From Luteococcus sanguinis (GTDB taxonomy: Bacteria > Actinomycetota > Actinomycetes > Propionibacteriales > Propionibacteriaceae): a stretch of 64,000 nt of DNA. A program made the translations under genes and the position numbers. Every line of letters begins with the position of its first letter. Positions within the stretch are counted from its first letter, which is position 1. Shown one piece after another: positions 1-8,124 of the stretch. The stretch covers positions 124,001-188,000 of the forward strand of contig NZ_BAAAKI010000002.1 of the NCBI RefSeq assembly GCF_039527675.1. The letters are read 5' to 3'. The notes under the pieces were generated by a model. The model searched no databases and had not been told where the DNA came from. It saw only the letters and a program-made list of their open reading frames with translations.

Positions 1-1056
1 CGCGAAGCCGAGGCTGCCCGCTCCGTGCACGCAGGGGCGCAATGGCTGGTGGGGCGGGTGGACCAGTCCCGGGCGCTGGCCACCACCGAACGCTCGGCTG
101 CCGAGGCCGCCCGGATCGAGGCCGAGGCCGCGCTCGGTGTCGCCCGCCGCGAGGCCCGCGAGGCCGGCCGCAGCCTCGACCAGGTCGTCGAGGGTGCCCA
201 CCGCGACGAGATGGCGCGCATCCAGCAGACGATGCGCATCGAGCAACTCGGCGAGCGCGCGATGAGCGAGCTGGGCATCGAGGCCGAGGCGTTGGTCGAG
301 GAGTACGGGCCCGACCAGTTCGTCCCCGTCCTGACCCGCCGCGACGGGAGCGCACTCACCGAGGACGACGATGTTCCTGAGCCAGTCCCCTTCGTTCGCG
401 AGGAACAGTCCAAGCGGCTGCGCGCCGCGGAGCGCAACCTGCAGGTGCTGGGGCGGGTCAACCCGCTGGCGCTCGAGGAGTTCGACGCCATGCAGGAGCG
501 GCACGCCTTCCTCGCCGAGCAGTTGGACGACCTGCGTCGCACCCGCAAGGACCTGCTCGAGATCGTCGAAGAGGTCGACCGCCGGGTCGAGGAGGTCTTT
601 GCCGCCGCCTACGCCGACGTGGAGCGCACCTTCAACGATGTCTTCCCGCGCCTGTTTCCCGGCGGTGAGGGGCGGCTGGTGCTGACCGAGCCCGGCAGCT
701 GGCTCACCACCGGCGTCGACGTCGAGGCGCGTCCGGCGGGCAAGAAGGTCAAACGGCTGTCGCTGCTGTCGGGCGGTGAACGCTCGCTGGTGGCTGTCGC
801 CTTCCTCGTGAGCCTGTTCATCGCCCGTCCGAGCCCCTTCTACATCCTGGACGAGGTGGAGGCGGCCCTCGATGACGCCAACCTCGGCCGACTGCTCGGG
901 ATCTACGAGCAGCTTCGGGAGAGTTCGCAGCTTCTGGTGATCACCCACCAGAAGCGGACGATGGAGATCGCGGATGCCCTGTACGGCGTCACGATGCGCG
1001 GTGACGGCGTCTCAACGGTGATCAGCCAACGGTTGCGTGACGAACAGGTGTCCTGA
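1..1056 (+). CDS. smc: Chromosome segregation SMC ATPase, C-terminal part (5' end outside window)
   Basis: This is the C-terminal third of SMC, the ATPase that compacts and helps segregate the chromosome. The reading frame is open from the first base, so the gene begins outside the window. The visible protein starts in Glu/Ala/Arg-rich coiled coil and ends in the ATPase head: the signature LSGGERSL is encoded near 766-789, followed by a Walker B stretch FYILDEVEAALDD and the D-loop. It is followed by a small ORF and ftsY, the usual actinobacterial order. Family assignment is firm; only the missing N-terminus limits the description. Confidence 0.95.
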   Translation, partial: REAEAARSVHAGAQWLVGRVDQSRALATTERSAAEAARIEAEAALGVARREAREAGRSLDQVVEGAHRDEMARIQQTMRIEQLGERAMSELGIEAEALVEEYGPDQFVPVLTRRDGSALTEDDDVPEPVPFVREEQSKRLRAAERNLQVLGRVNPLALEEFDAMQERHAFLAEQLDDLRRTRKDLLEIVEEVDRRVEEVFAAAYADVERTFNDVFPRLFPGGEGRLVLTEPGSWLTTGVDVEARPAGKKVKRLSLLSGGERSLVAVAFLVSLFIARPSPFYILDEVEAALDDANLGRLLGIYEQLRESSQLLVITHQKRTMEIADALYGVTMRGDGVSTVISQRLRDEQVS

Positions 1057-1181
1057 GCCTTAGACGAGGCTGTGGAAACGCCAAGACGGGCCGTGTCGAT
1101 TTGAGTGCCGTCATGCGGGCGGGGAATGATTGGACCACACCACCAGTCCGCCTGCCCAGCAGGCAAAGAAAGTGACCCGAC

Positions 1182-1409
1182 GTGACCTCCGTCTACCTGT
1201 CCATGTTCCTGATCATCGCGCTCGCCGTTGTGATCTCTGGTGTCGTGCTGATCGGGATGAAGGGCATGTACCGCTCGAAGGTTCCGCAGGTCGCCGACCA
1301 CCTGGCCACCGCTGCCCGCCACCTCAACGGTGACGCCGAGCCACCGGCCGCCTTCCTCAACGTCTACGAGCAGGCCACCTCCCGCCGCAACGAGTCGCAG
1401 AAGGCCTGA
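1182..1409 (+). CDS. Small single-span membrane protein, unknown function
   Basis: A 75-residue protein whose N-terminus is one hydrophobic helix (about residues 4-26, LSMFLIIALAVVISGVVLIG) followed by a short polar tail ending in a charged Arg/Glu/Lys-rich stretch. The frame begins with GTG; an A/G-rich run (AAAGAAAG) about 8 bases upstream is a weak ribosome site. I recognise no family. It lies between smc and ftsY and is followed by a strong hairpin, so it is probably its own short transcription unit. It may be a genuine conserved small membrane protein, but function cannot be inferred. Confidence 0.6.
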   Translation: MTSVYLSMFLIIALAVVISGVVLIGMKGMYRSKVPQVADHLATAARHLNGDAEPPAAFLNVYEQATSRRNESQKA

Positions 1410-1440
1410 GCGCCCGCTCCTTGACGTAGTTCTTGCCCAC

Positions 1441-1466
1441 GGCCCTCGCCCCATCGGGCGGGGGCC
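1441..1466 (+). terminator. Hairpin terminator before ftsY
   Basis: An 11-bp GC-rich stem (1441-1451 with 1456-1466, one G-T wobble) closes a 4-base loop. It has no T tract, as is common for actinobacterial terminators. It lies between the small membrane protein gene and the ftsY promoter. Confidence 0.55.
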
Positions 1467-1487
1467 GGCCTGTGTGTCGGCCGCCGT

Positions 1488-1493
1488 TAGGCT
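1488..1493 (+). promoter_or_regulatory. -10 box of a leaderless ftsY promoter
   Basis: TAGGCT ends 6 bases before the GTG at 1500. Transcription would be expected to start at or next to that codon, so the upstream in-frame GTG at 1494 would not be transcribed. The same box-to-start spacing recurs at sdhC, hisE, mshC, tyrS and others in this window. No clear -35 is visible. Confidence 0.55.
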
Positions 1494-1499
1494 GTGGAC

Positions 1500-2606
1500 G
1501 TGCAATACGACCTACTGATCTGGATCATCCTCGCGGCCGTCGTCGCCTGCATCGTTGCGGCGTCGGTGATCATCACCGTCAGCAACCGCCGGGGGTTGGA
1601 CCGCCAACCGCCCGTGGAGCAACTGCCCTCGGAGCCTTCGGTCGAGGTGCCGGCCGAGCCGGAGGTCGGGCTGGAGGTGCCCGAGGCGGCCGGTTCACGC
1701 CTCACCCGGCTGCGCCGCCGTCTGTCCGGCTCGAACAATGCGCTGGCCCGTGGCCTGGCTGACCTGCTGTCGCGGGACCGGCTGGACGAGGAGACCTGGG
1801 ACGACTTCGAGGCGACCCTCATCTCGTCCGACCTCGGCGTAGCCCCCACCACGGAACTGATCACGAACCTGCGCCGTGAGCTGGCGATCGACGGGATCAC
1901 CGAACCGGCGCGGGCAGCTGATGTGCTGCGTCTTGAGCTGGTCAAGCTCGTTGACCCGTCCATGGATCGTTCGCTCAACCTGACCGGCACCGACGGCAAG
2001 CCCGCCGTCGTCATGGTCGTCGGGGTCAACGGCACCGGGAAGACCACGACCGTGGGCAAGCTGGCACGCGTGCTGGTGGCCGAGCACAAGAGCGTCCTGC
2101 TCGGTGCCGCGGACACCTTCCGTGCTGCTGCTGCCGAACAGCTCAGCACCTGGGGTGAGCGCGTCGGCGTCGAGACAGTCCGTGGTGTCGAGGGGGCCGA
2201 CCCTGCTTCGGTCGCCTTCCAGTCCGTGGAGCGCGGCATCGCAGAGCAGGTGGACGTCGTGCTGATCGACACCGCCGGGCGGCTGCACACCAAGACCGGC
2301 TTGATGGACGAGCTGGGCAAGGTCAAGCGTGTCACAGAGAAGCTCGCCCCCGTGGGGGAGGTGCTGTTGGTGCTGGACGCCACCACCGGCCAGAACGGCC
2401 TGGTGCAGGCGCGGATCTTCGCCGAGGTTGTCAAGGTCACCGGCATCGTGCTCACCAAGCTCGACGGCTCGGCCAAGGGCGGCATCGTCGTGCAGGTGCA
2501 GCGCGAGCTCGGCGTCCCGGTGAAGCTGATCGGTCTGGGCGAGGGCGTGGACGACCTGGCCCCCTTCGACCCCGAGCAGTTCGTCAACGGCCTGATGGGC
2601 AACTGA
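1500..2606 (+). CDS. ftsY: Signal recognition particle receptor FtsY
   Basis: FtsY is the membrane-docked GTPase that receives SRP-ribosome complexes and hands them to SecYEG. Here it has an N-terminal membrane helix (about residues 6-26), an acidic linker, the NG helical bundle and a GTPase domain: P-loop GVNGTGKTTT at about 175-184, DTAGRL, TKLDGSAKGG and the C-terminal GLGEGVDDLAPFDP. Length (368 residues) is normal. I chose the GTG at 1500 because a TAGGCT box lies 6 bases upstream (leaderless); GTG 1494 is the in-frame alternative. Its partner Ffh is encoded about 10 kb downstream, separated by metabolic genes that are not usually placed there. Confidence 0.95.
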   Translation: MQYDLLIWIILAAVVACIVAASVIITVSNRRGLDRQPPVEQLPSEPSVEVPAEPEVGLEVPEAAGSRLTRLRRRLSGSNNALARGLADLLSRDRLDEETWDDFEATLISSDLGVAPTTELITNLRRELAIDGITEPARAADVLRLELVKLVDPSMDRSLNLTGTDGKPAVVMVVGVNGTGKTTTVGKLARVLVAEHKSVLLGAADTFRAAAAEQLSTWGERVGVETVRGVEGADPASVAFQSVERGIAEQVDVVLIDTAGRLHTKTGLMDELGKVKRVTEKLAPVGEVLLVLDATTGQNGLVQARIFAEVVKVTGIVLTKLDGSAKGGIVVQVQRELGVPVKLIGLGEGVDDLAPFDPEQFVNGLMGN

Positions 2607-2677
2607 CCCGACCCTTGGTGTGGGAAGCCGCCGGCCCCCTCCACCAGATCCAGCTCCACCAGACACGACGCACAACC

Positions 2678-2740
2678 AACAGTGCCCGCCCCCGNNNNNN
2701 NNNNNNNNNNNNNNNNNNNNNNNTGGGGGCGGGCACTGTT
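2678..2740. terminator. Bidirectional terminator interrupted by an N run
   Basis: Arms 2678-2693 and 2725-2740 are exact reverse complements over 16 bases. The N run 2695-2723 occupies the loop. It sits between the convergent ftsY and GH3 genes, so it can serve both strands. ORFs read through the Ns are artefacts. Confidence 0.75.
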
Positions 2741-2760
2741 CTTGTCAGGAGCTCAGGCAA

Positions 2761-5151
2761 TCACTTCTTGCCGATGACGCCCTTCCAGTTCAGGCCGAAG
2801 CCGAAGTGGTACACATTGCCGGCGGAGTCGGTGTAGGGGGTCATGTCCTCACCGACGTCCTCCAGCTGCTTCTCCACCGCGTCCATGTTCTTGGCGTTGG
2901 CAATCGGCAGGCGACCCGAGGGGTTCTTCTGGCCGAGCATGATGTCGATCAGGGCACGGTCGCTGACCGAGTAGCCCTCGACGATCGCGTCCACCTTCTT
3001 CTCGAACTCGGCCGGGATGAAGCTCGTCTTCGCCTTCACCGCGACGATCACCGGGATGTTGCGTCCGGTCTTCTTCTCGACCTTCTCGACGGCCTTGACC
3101 GCGTTCAACGTGGCGGTCAGGTCGTACTCGTTGCCGATCTTGGAGGTCTTGCCGAAGTAGGAGCGGTTCTCCACCGTCCCGTCCGCGAGCAGGTCACCGG
3201 CGATCGAGACCTTGCGGACATTCTTGCCGTTGGCGGTGTAGGGCTTCCACTGCAGCGACAGCGGGTAGAAGGTGCCGTCGGCATTGCGTCCGGCGCCGGT
3301 GAAGTTGTTGCCGCTGTCGGGGCTGCGCATTCCCACCAGCACCATGTCGACCCTGGTCAGGTCCGGCTGGGTGTAGCCGACCACATTGCCCTTGGCGTCG
3401 GTGATGGGCGTGTCCGTGAGCACCTTCTTGAAGTACTGCTTGGCGACGGCCACGTCCAGGGTCGGGCCGACGGTGTCGGTGGTCGACTGCGAGAAGACGC
3501 TCGGGAAGCCGTGCGAGATGGAGCTCGGGATGTAGACGGTCTTGTTCTTGTACGAGGCCAGCGGGGTCTTCTTGATGGTCTTCTTGGAGTTCTTGAGCAT
3601 CACGACCGAGTCGAGCTGGGCCTGGTAGCCGCGCGCCACCTTGTCAAAGCTGGCGACGATCGACTTGGACTTGGCCAGATCGAGGTAGGGGTTCTCGAAC
3701 AGGCCGGGCGCGAACAACATCCGCAGGATGCGCTCACCGGACTGGCGGAAGCGAGCGTCCGCCGAAATGTCATTCCTCCCGGCCTCGTAGTCGGCCTGCC
3801 ACAGGTCATAGGCCGCCAGGACGGGCACCTTGTTGTTGTTGCCGCCGTACATGTCCAGCCCGGCCTGCAGTACGGCGTAGTGGCGCTCGTTGACGGTCGC
3901 GTGCTCCATGCCCCAGGCCATGCCGAAGATGGAGTTGGGGTCGGTGTAGCCGGTGGTGACGCCCCAGTCGGTGCAGATGACGCCGTCGTAACCGGCATCG
4001 CGGGCGATGTCGATCTTGGTCTTGTCGTAGGCCGAACCGACGCGGTTGCCGGTCAGCGGCGAACCGTCCTTCGCGATCGCGATCGAGTAGGAGCTCATCA
4101 TCGACATCGAGTTGCTGGCAGCAGTGAAGGGCTCCAGGTGCTCGTCGAAGTTGTCGCCCGGGTAGACGGCGTACTTGCCGGCATTCATGTGCGCCTCACG
4201 GCCGCCCTCACCGGCACCGTCGCCGGGGAAGTGCTTGATCATGGCGTTGATCGAGTCCGCACCCCACCCGACTGACCTGCCGTAGACGTCGTAGGTGTTC
4301 TGGGAACCGTCGACATAGGCCTTCGCCATCGCGGAGGTGTGGGCCGCGTTCTCACCGAAGGTGCCGTCGACGCGCAGCCAGCGCGGCTCGGTGGCCAGAT
4401 CGATCTGCGGGCCGAGCGCGGTGGTGATGCCCATCGCGCGGTACTCCGCCGAGGAGGTCTTTGCGAAATCGAGCATGGTCTTGGTCTTGAAGGTCGCCGA
4501 CAGTCCCAGGTTGGCGGGCCAGCGGGAGATGTCGTCCCCGGTCGCGTTGTAGGCCGAGTCCTGCGCGGCCGTCGAACGCGGGTCGGAGGAGAAGTTGACC
4601 GGCACATAGGGCAGACCACTGGCAGCCTGGGCCTCGGCGAAGGCCTGCATTTCGTTGACCCAGGTCACGTTGGCGGTGACGTCATTGGCGCCGGCGTTGA
4701 GCACATTGCGCAGTTGGTCGTCCTTGAGGTATTTGCGCTGGGCATCGCTGAGCCCGGCCGCCGCGTTGCGCTCGTGGGAGCTGAACAACATCAGGCCGGC
4801 GATCTGCTCCTTGGTGAGCTCCTTCGCCAGCGACGCCGCGCGCTGGTTGGTGGTCTTGCGCCAGTCCTCCCATGCGTCCAGCTTCTTGTTGTGGTTCATG
4901 TCCTTGAAGGCCAGGGTCCCGCCAGCTGTCGGCACCGCCATGATGGTGATGCCGCTGGTGGGGGAGTAGCTCAGCGTCGGCCCGCCATTGGGGTTGTCGA
5001 CCTGGACGAAGGTGGTGCGACCGTCGCTCACGGTGCGGGTGACCAACGTGGAGGGTGCGCTGTGCGCCGGCGCGGGGCACGCTGCGGCGATCAGCCCCGC
5101 CGCGGTCACCAGGCCGAGGCAGGCCTGGGCGGCCAGTTTCATGGAGGGCAT
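2761..5151 (-). CDS. Secreted glycoside hydrolase family 3 (beta-glucosidase-like)
   Basis: A 796-residue exported GH3 enzyme, predicted to release sugars from beta-linked glycans outside the membrane. The N-terminus is a signal peptide (MPSMKLAAQACLGLVTAAG..., cleavage near AHSAP). The catalytic (alpha/beta)8 domain carries the substrate-binding KHFPGDG segment at about residue 306 and the nucleophile motif ICTDWG with Asp near residue 395; the C-terminal sandwich ends with the PSGRLPIA motif. The ATG at 5151 was preferred because AGAAGGAA lies about 7 bases upstream and the signal peptide follows; an upstream in-frame extension to 5256 is unlikely. True substrate (beta-1,4, beta-1,3 or xyloside) is not visible. 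It is divergent from the next gene. Confidence 0.88.
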   Translation of the reverse strand: MPSMKLAAQACLGLVTAAGLIAAACPAPAHSAPSTLVTRTVSDGRTTFVQVDNPNGGPTLSYSPTSGITIMAVPTAGGTLAFKDMNHNKKLDAWEDWRKTTNQRAASLAKELTKEQIAGLMLFSSHERNAAAGLSDAQRKYLKDDQLRNVLNAGANDVTANVTWVNEMQAFAEAQAASGLPYVPVNFSSDPRSTAAQDSAYNATGDDISRWPANLGLSATFKTKTMLDFAKTSSAEYRAMGITTALGPQIDLATEPRWLRVDGTFGENAAHTSAMAKAYVDGSQNTYDVYGRSVGWGADSINAMIKHFPGDGAGEGGREAHMNAGKYAVYPGDNFDEHLEPFTAASNSMSMMSSYSIAIAKDGSPLTGNRVGSAYDKTKIDIARDAGYDGVICTDWGVTTGYTDPNSIFGMAWGMEHATVNERHYAVLQAGLDMYGGNNNKVPVLAAYDLWQADYEAGRNDISADARFRQSGERILRMLFAPGLFENPYLDLAKSKSIVASFDKVARGYQAQLDSVVMLKNSKKTIKKTPLASYKNKTVYIPSSISHGFPSVFSQSTTDTVGPTLDVAVAKQYFKKVLTDTPITDAKGNVVGYTQPDLTRVDMVLVGMRSPDSGNNFTGAGRNADGTFYPLSLQWKPYTANGKNVRKVSIAGDLLADGTVENRSYFGKTSKIGNEYDLTATLNAVKAVEKVEKKTGRNIPVIVAVKAKTSFIPAEFEKKVDAIVEGYSVSDRALIDIMLGQKNPSGRLPIANAKNMDAVEKQLEDVGEDMTPYTDSAGNVYHFGFGLNWKGVIGKK

Positions 5152-5364
5152 GGCAGTTCCTTCTGGACGACCGGGCGACGCAACGGTGCGGCGCAGTGGG
5201 ATCCGGTCGGCTCCTGGGGTGTGGTCAGCCTTGCAGCAAGCTGTGAACAAGTGCAATGGTTGCGCCGCACTTTCCTACCGATCGGTCAGGCGCATCCTCC
5301 CGTGCTCGCACAGGCATCACTGCACAGGTGGTCACATGGGCTGCGGTGGCATCCCATGCCTTCC

Positions 5365-5370
5365 TAGAGT
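5365..5370 (+). promoter_or_regulatory. Candidate -10 box for the G1P dehydrogenase gene
   Basis: TAGAGT lies 29 bases before the ATG at 5400, leaving room for the AAGGAG ribosome site, so this would be a leadered transcript. The rest of the 248-base divergent spacer (5152-5399) holds a short CTTGC-A-GCAAG palindrome (5228-5238) and nothing else I can name. Confidence 0.35.
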
Positions 5371-5399
5371 GGGAACATCCCCGTGCGAAGGAGCGCCCC

Positions 5400-6773
5400 A
5401 TGACGTCCGAACTGATCACCAAGGCCCTCGAGACGGCCACCGACACCAAGCAGATCGTCGCCGGACGGGGCGTGGTCGACCAGACGGGTGATGTCTTCAC
5501 CCAGTGCTTCGGGGATGCCAGGGCCATCGTCGTCGCAGACGAGAACACCTTCGCCGCCGCGGGCGATCGCGTCGTCGCCTCTCTGCAAGCAGCGGGCGTC
5601 GAGATGGTCGAGCCCTACATCTTCCCCGGCACCCCCACGCTGTACGCCGGCTATGAGAACGTCGAGGTGCTGCGCAACCACCTCGAGGGAGTCGATGCCA
5701 TCGTCTGCTCCATCGCCTCGGGGACGTTGAACGACATCGCCAAGCTGGCCAGCGGCGAACTCGGCCGCCCCTACATGAATGTCTGCACCGCCGCCTCGAT
5801 GGACGGGTACGCCGCCTTCGGCGCCTCCATCACGCGAGACGGATTCAAGATCACCCGGAACTGTCCGGCCCCCACCGCCCTGGTGGCCGACCTGGACGTG
5901 ATGGGTGCCGCGCCCAAGCGCCTCACCGCCACCGGCTATGGCGACCTGATCGAGAAGATCCCCGGCGGAGCCGACTGGCTGCTCTCGGACGAACTGGGCG
6001 TCGAAGCCGTCGATCCCTATGTCTGGAGCCTCGTGCAGGACACCCTGCGCGACGCCCTGTCCGACCCCGAGGGCGCCGCAGCGGGCGATCCGGACGCGAT
6101 CAGTGGCCTGGCCGAGGGACTGTTGATGAGCGGTCTGGCAATGCAGGCGCACCAGTCCTCGCGTCCCGCCTCGGGAGCCGGGCACAACTTCAGCCACCAG
6201 TGGGAGATGGAGGGCCACGGGCTGGACTGGGAACCCCCGTTGAGCCACGGCAACAAGGTTGGTCTGGGCACCGTGGCCGTCTGCGCGCTGTACGAGAAGG
6301 TGCTCGAGCTCGACATCGCCGGGCTGGACGTCGACGCCGCGGTCGCCAAGTGGCCCAACCCCGAGCAGAACGACGAGCGGGTCGCCGCCCTGCAGCCGAT
6401 CGAGGCCATTCGGGAGGCGGCCTTGGGCCAGTCGCGGGCCAAGTACGTCCAACCCGAGCACATTCGGGCGCGGATCGAGCTCGTCCAGCAGCACTGGCCG
6501 GCGATCCTGGAGCGCGTCAAGCCGCAGCTGGTCACCGCGCAGGAGGCGGCCGACATGCTCAAGGCCGTTGGTGGTCCCTACCACCCGGGCATGATCAACA
6601 TCGACCAGGAGAAGCTGAAGCTCACCTACTACCAGGCGCAGACGATTCGTTCGCGGTACACCATCCTCGACACCCTGCAGGAGCTGGGCCTGCTGGGCGA
6701 GGTCATCGACTCGCTGTTCGAGGGGGACGGCTACTGGGCGCAGCACCCGGAGCCCGAGACCGCGGGCGCCTGA
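5400..6773 (+). CDS. sn-glycerol-1-phosphate dehydrogenase (AraM/EgsA family)
   Basis: A 457-residue member of the iron-alcohol-dehydrogenase-like family that interconverts dihydroxyacetone phosphate and sn-glycerol-1-phosphate with NAD(P)H, an enzyme typical of archaeal lipid synthesis but also found in bacteria as AraM/EgsA. Family marks: SGTLNDIAK at about 107, NVCTAASMDGY, and candidate metal ligands in the segments HQSSRPASGAGHNFSH (His 251, 262) and LSHGNKVG (His 283). Start at ATG 5400 has AAGGAG 7 bases upstream. Bacterial relatives are often linked to arabinose or heptaprenylglyceryl-phosphate metabolism; neither is next to it here. Exact substrate is inferred from family. Confidence 0.8.
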   Translation: MTSELITKALETATDTKQIVAGRGVVDQTGDVFTQCFGDARAIVVADENTFAAAGDRVVASLQAAGVEMVEPYIFPGTPTLYAGYENVEVLRNHLEGVDAIVCSIASGTLNDIAKLASGELGRPYMNVCTAASMDGYAAFGASITRDGFKITRNCPAPTALVADLDVMGAAPKRLTATGYGDLIEKIPGGADWLLSDELGVEAVDPYVWSLVQDTLRDALSDPEGAAAGDPDAISGLAEGLLMSGLAMQAHQSSRPASGAGHNFSHQWEMEGHGLDWEPPLSHGNKVGLGTVAVCALYEKVLELDIAGLDVDAAVAKWPNPEQNDERVAALQPIEAIREAALGQSRAKYVQPEHIRARIELVQQHWPAILERVKPQLVTAQEAADMLKAVGGPYHPGMINIDQEKLKLTYYQAQTIRSRYTILDTLQELGLLGEVIDSLFEGDGYWAQHPEPETAGA

Positions 6774-6789
6774 GAGTTCCTCCGGTTCG

Positions 6790-6902
6790 AGGGCCCGGCG
6801 ATCGTGCGCACCGGGACGAGCGTGTAGGGTTCGTCCGGTTGTCTGACGGATGGCCCACGCCGTCCGGTTCGAGCCCGGTGCGCACCCGGGCCCCACAGGA
6901 GG
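6790..6902 (+). promoter_or_regulatory. Highly structured potD leader (three-way-junction-like fold)
   Basis: An outer helix pairs 6791-6798 with 6886-6893 (8 bp), then, after a 5-base bulge, 6804-6815 with 6874-6885 (12 bp, perfect). Inside lie a small helix 6816-6820/6830-6834 and a hairpin 6847-6854/6859-6866 (8 bp, CCAC loop). A longer form of the first inner helix (6810-6820/6830-6839, one bulged G) competes with the outer helix. The outer helix ends 3 bases before the AGGAGG ribosome site at 6897-6902. The fold is seen by eye only. A TAGGGT at 6825-6830 could be a -10 box, in which case the 5' half would not be in the main transcript. Confidence 0.55.
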
Positions 6903-6909
6903 TCCTTTA

Positions 6910-8124
6910 TTGAACGCTGGCTCCACCGCTGACCGCCCTCCCGGGGTACGCCGGAACCCGCCGAGACGGGGACCATCTCGCCGCACCCTTTTGGGATCCG
7001 CAGCCGGAGCGGCGCTTCTTGCCGCCTGCGCACCGCCCACCCCGCCCGTCGCTGGACGGGTCGCCCCCTCGTTGCCCGCCGACCGTTCCGCGAGCGACCG
7101 TCGCGTCGCCTTCGCGAACTGGACGGCCTACATCGACACCGATGAGGAGACCGGACGCTTCCCGAGCCTCGACGCCTTCACCAAGACGACCGGCATCGCC
7201 GTCTCCTACACCGAGGAGATCGACGACAACGACGTGTACGTCAACAAGGTGTCCCCCCAGTTGCGGGCCCGGCAGGACATCGGCCGGGACATCATCGTGT
7301 TGTCCGACTGGATGGTGAACAGGGTCATCGGCCAAGGGCTGGTGCAGCCGCTGGAACTGATCCAGATGCCGCATGTCGCCAACCTGCTGCCGCAGCTCAA
7401 GGACGCCCCCTTCGACCCGGGCCGTCTGTACTCGCTGCCTTGGCAGTCGGGGCTCACGGGCATTGGTTACGACGCCTCGCGGGTCAAGCCGATCAAGAAC
7501 GTGGACGACTTGTGGCGTGCCGACCTCAAGGGGCGCGTGGTCGGGCTCAGTGAGTGGCGCGACACGATCGGCATGGTGCTGCGCTCCCAGGGTGTCGACC
7601 CGGCCCAGCAGTTCACCAGCGTTCAGTTCGGCAATGCGCTCGATGTCATCGACAGGCAGCTCAGCGGCGGGCAGATCCGACGCATTCGCGGGAACTCCTA
7701 TGTGCAGGACCTGCAGAGCGGCAATGCCCTGGCGGGCCTGGTCTGGAGCGGCGACATCGCCACCCTGCGCGCCGAGACCGGCAACCCCCACTGGACCTTC
7801 GTGATGCCCGAGGCGGGCGGCATGTTGTGGAGCGACAATGCCGTGATCCCGATCACCTCGACGCGACGCCGGAACGCCGAACGCCTGCTCGACTGGTACT
7901 ACCAGCCGGAGGTGGCCGCCCAGGTGGCGGCGTGGGTCAACTACATCTGCCCCGTCGCCGGCGCGAACGAGGCGATGGCCGAGGTCGATCCCGAACTGGT
8001 GGACGACCCCCTGATCTTCCCGAGCGAGGACTACCTCGCGAAGTACACCAGCGTCTTCCGCGCGCTGGACGCCGCAGAAGAGGCGACCTACTCCGAGGCA
8101 TGGACGAAGGTGGTGGGCCAATGA
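6910..8124 (+). CDS. potD: Polyamine-type ABC transporter substrate-binding lipoprotein (PotD-like)
   Basis: A 404-residue extracellular binding protein that probably captures spermidine/putrescine for the PotABC importer. The N-terminus has a twin-arginine signal (SRRTLLGSAAGAALLAACA) ending in an LAAC lipobox, so it should be exported folded by Tat and lipid-anchored. The mature start has FANWTAYID, typical of PotD. I placed the start at TTG 6910 because a perfect AGGAGG lies 7 bases upstream; the longer in-frame extension would run back through the leader structure. Its TGA overlaps the potA ATG (ATGA). Ligand is inferred from family, and other amines or small organic ligands are possible. 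Confidence 0.85.
   Translation: MNAGSTADRPPGVRRNPPRRGPSRRTLLGSAAGAALLAACAPPTPPVAGRVAPSLPADRSASDRRVAFANWTAYIDTDEETGRFPSLDAFTKTTGIAVSYTEEIDDNDVYVNKVSPQLRARQDIGRDIIVLSDWMVNRVIGQGLVQPLELIQMPHVANLLPQLKDAPFDPGRLYSLPWQSGLTGIGYDASRVKPIKNVDDLWRADLKGRVVGLSEWRDTIGMVLRSQGVDPAQQFTSVQFGNALDVIDRQLSGGQIRRIRGNSYVQDLQSGNALAGLVWSGDIATLRAETGNPHWTFVMPEAGGMLWSDNAVIPITSTRRRNAERLLDWYYQPEVAAQVAAWVNYICPVAGANEAMAEVDPELVDDPLIFPSEDYLAKYTSVFRALDAAEEATYSEAWTKVVGQ

Noticed and set aside
1494..1496. GTG 1494 as ftsY start.
   Set aside because: It lies between the -10 box and the expected transcription start.
2615..2836. ORFs reading across the N run on the plus strand opposite the GH3 gene.
   Set aside because: They are shadows of the GH3 gene with translated Ns.
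6804..6866. Guanidine-II/III riboswitch (ACGA and ACGG motifs, CCGGGACGAG).
   Set aside because: The ACGR motifs are not placed in the loops required by guanidine-II, and the guanidine-III pseudoknot cannot be formed.
6803..6886. tRNA gene in the potD leader (GGTTCGAGCCC looks like a T arm; ends complementary).
   Set aside because: The D arm lacks the usual GG, the anticodon loop does not form a proper 7-base loop with a purine at 37, and the T stem has a mismatch. The length fits class II tRNAs, but the core does not.
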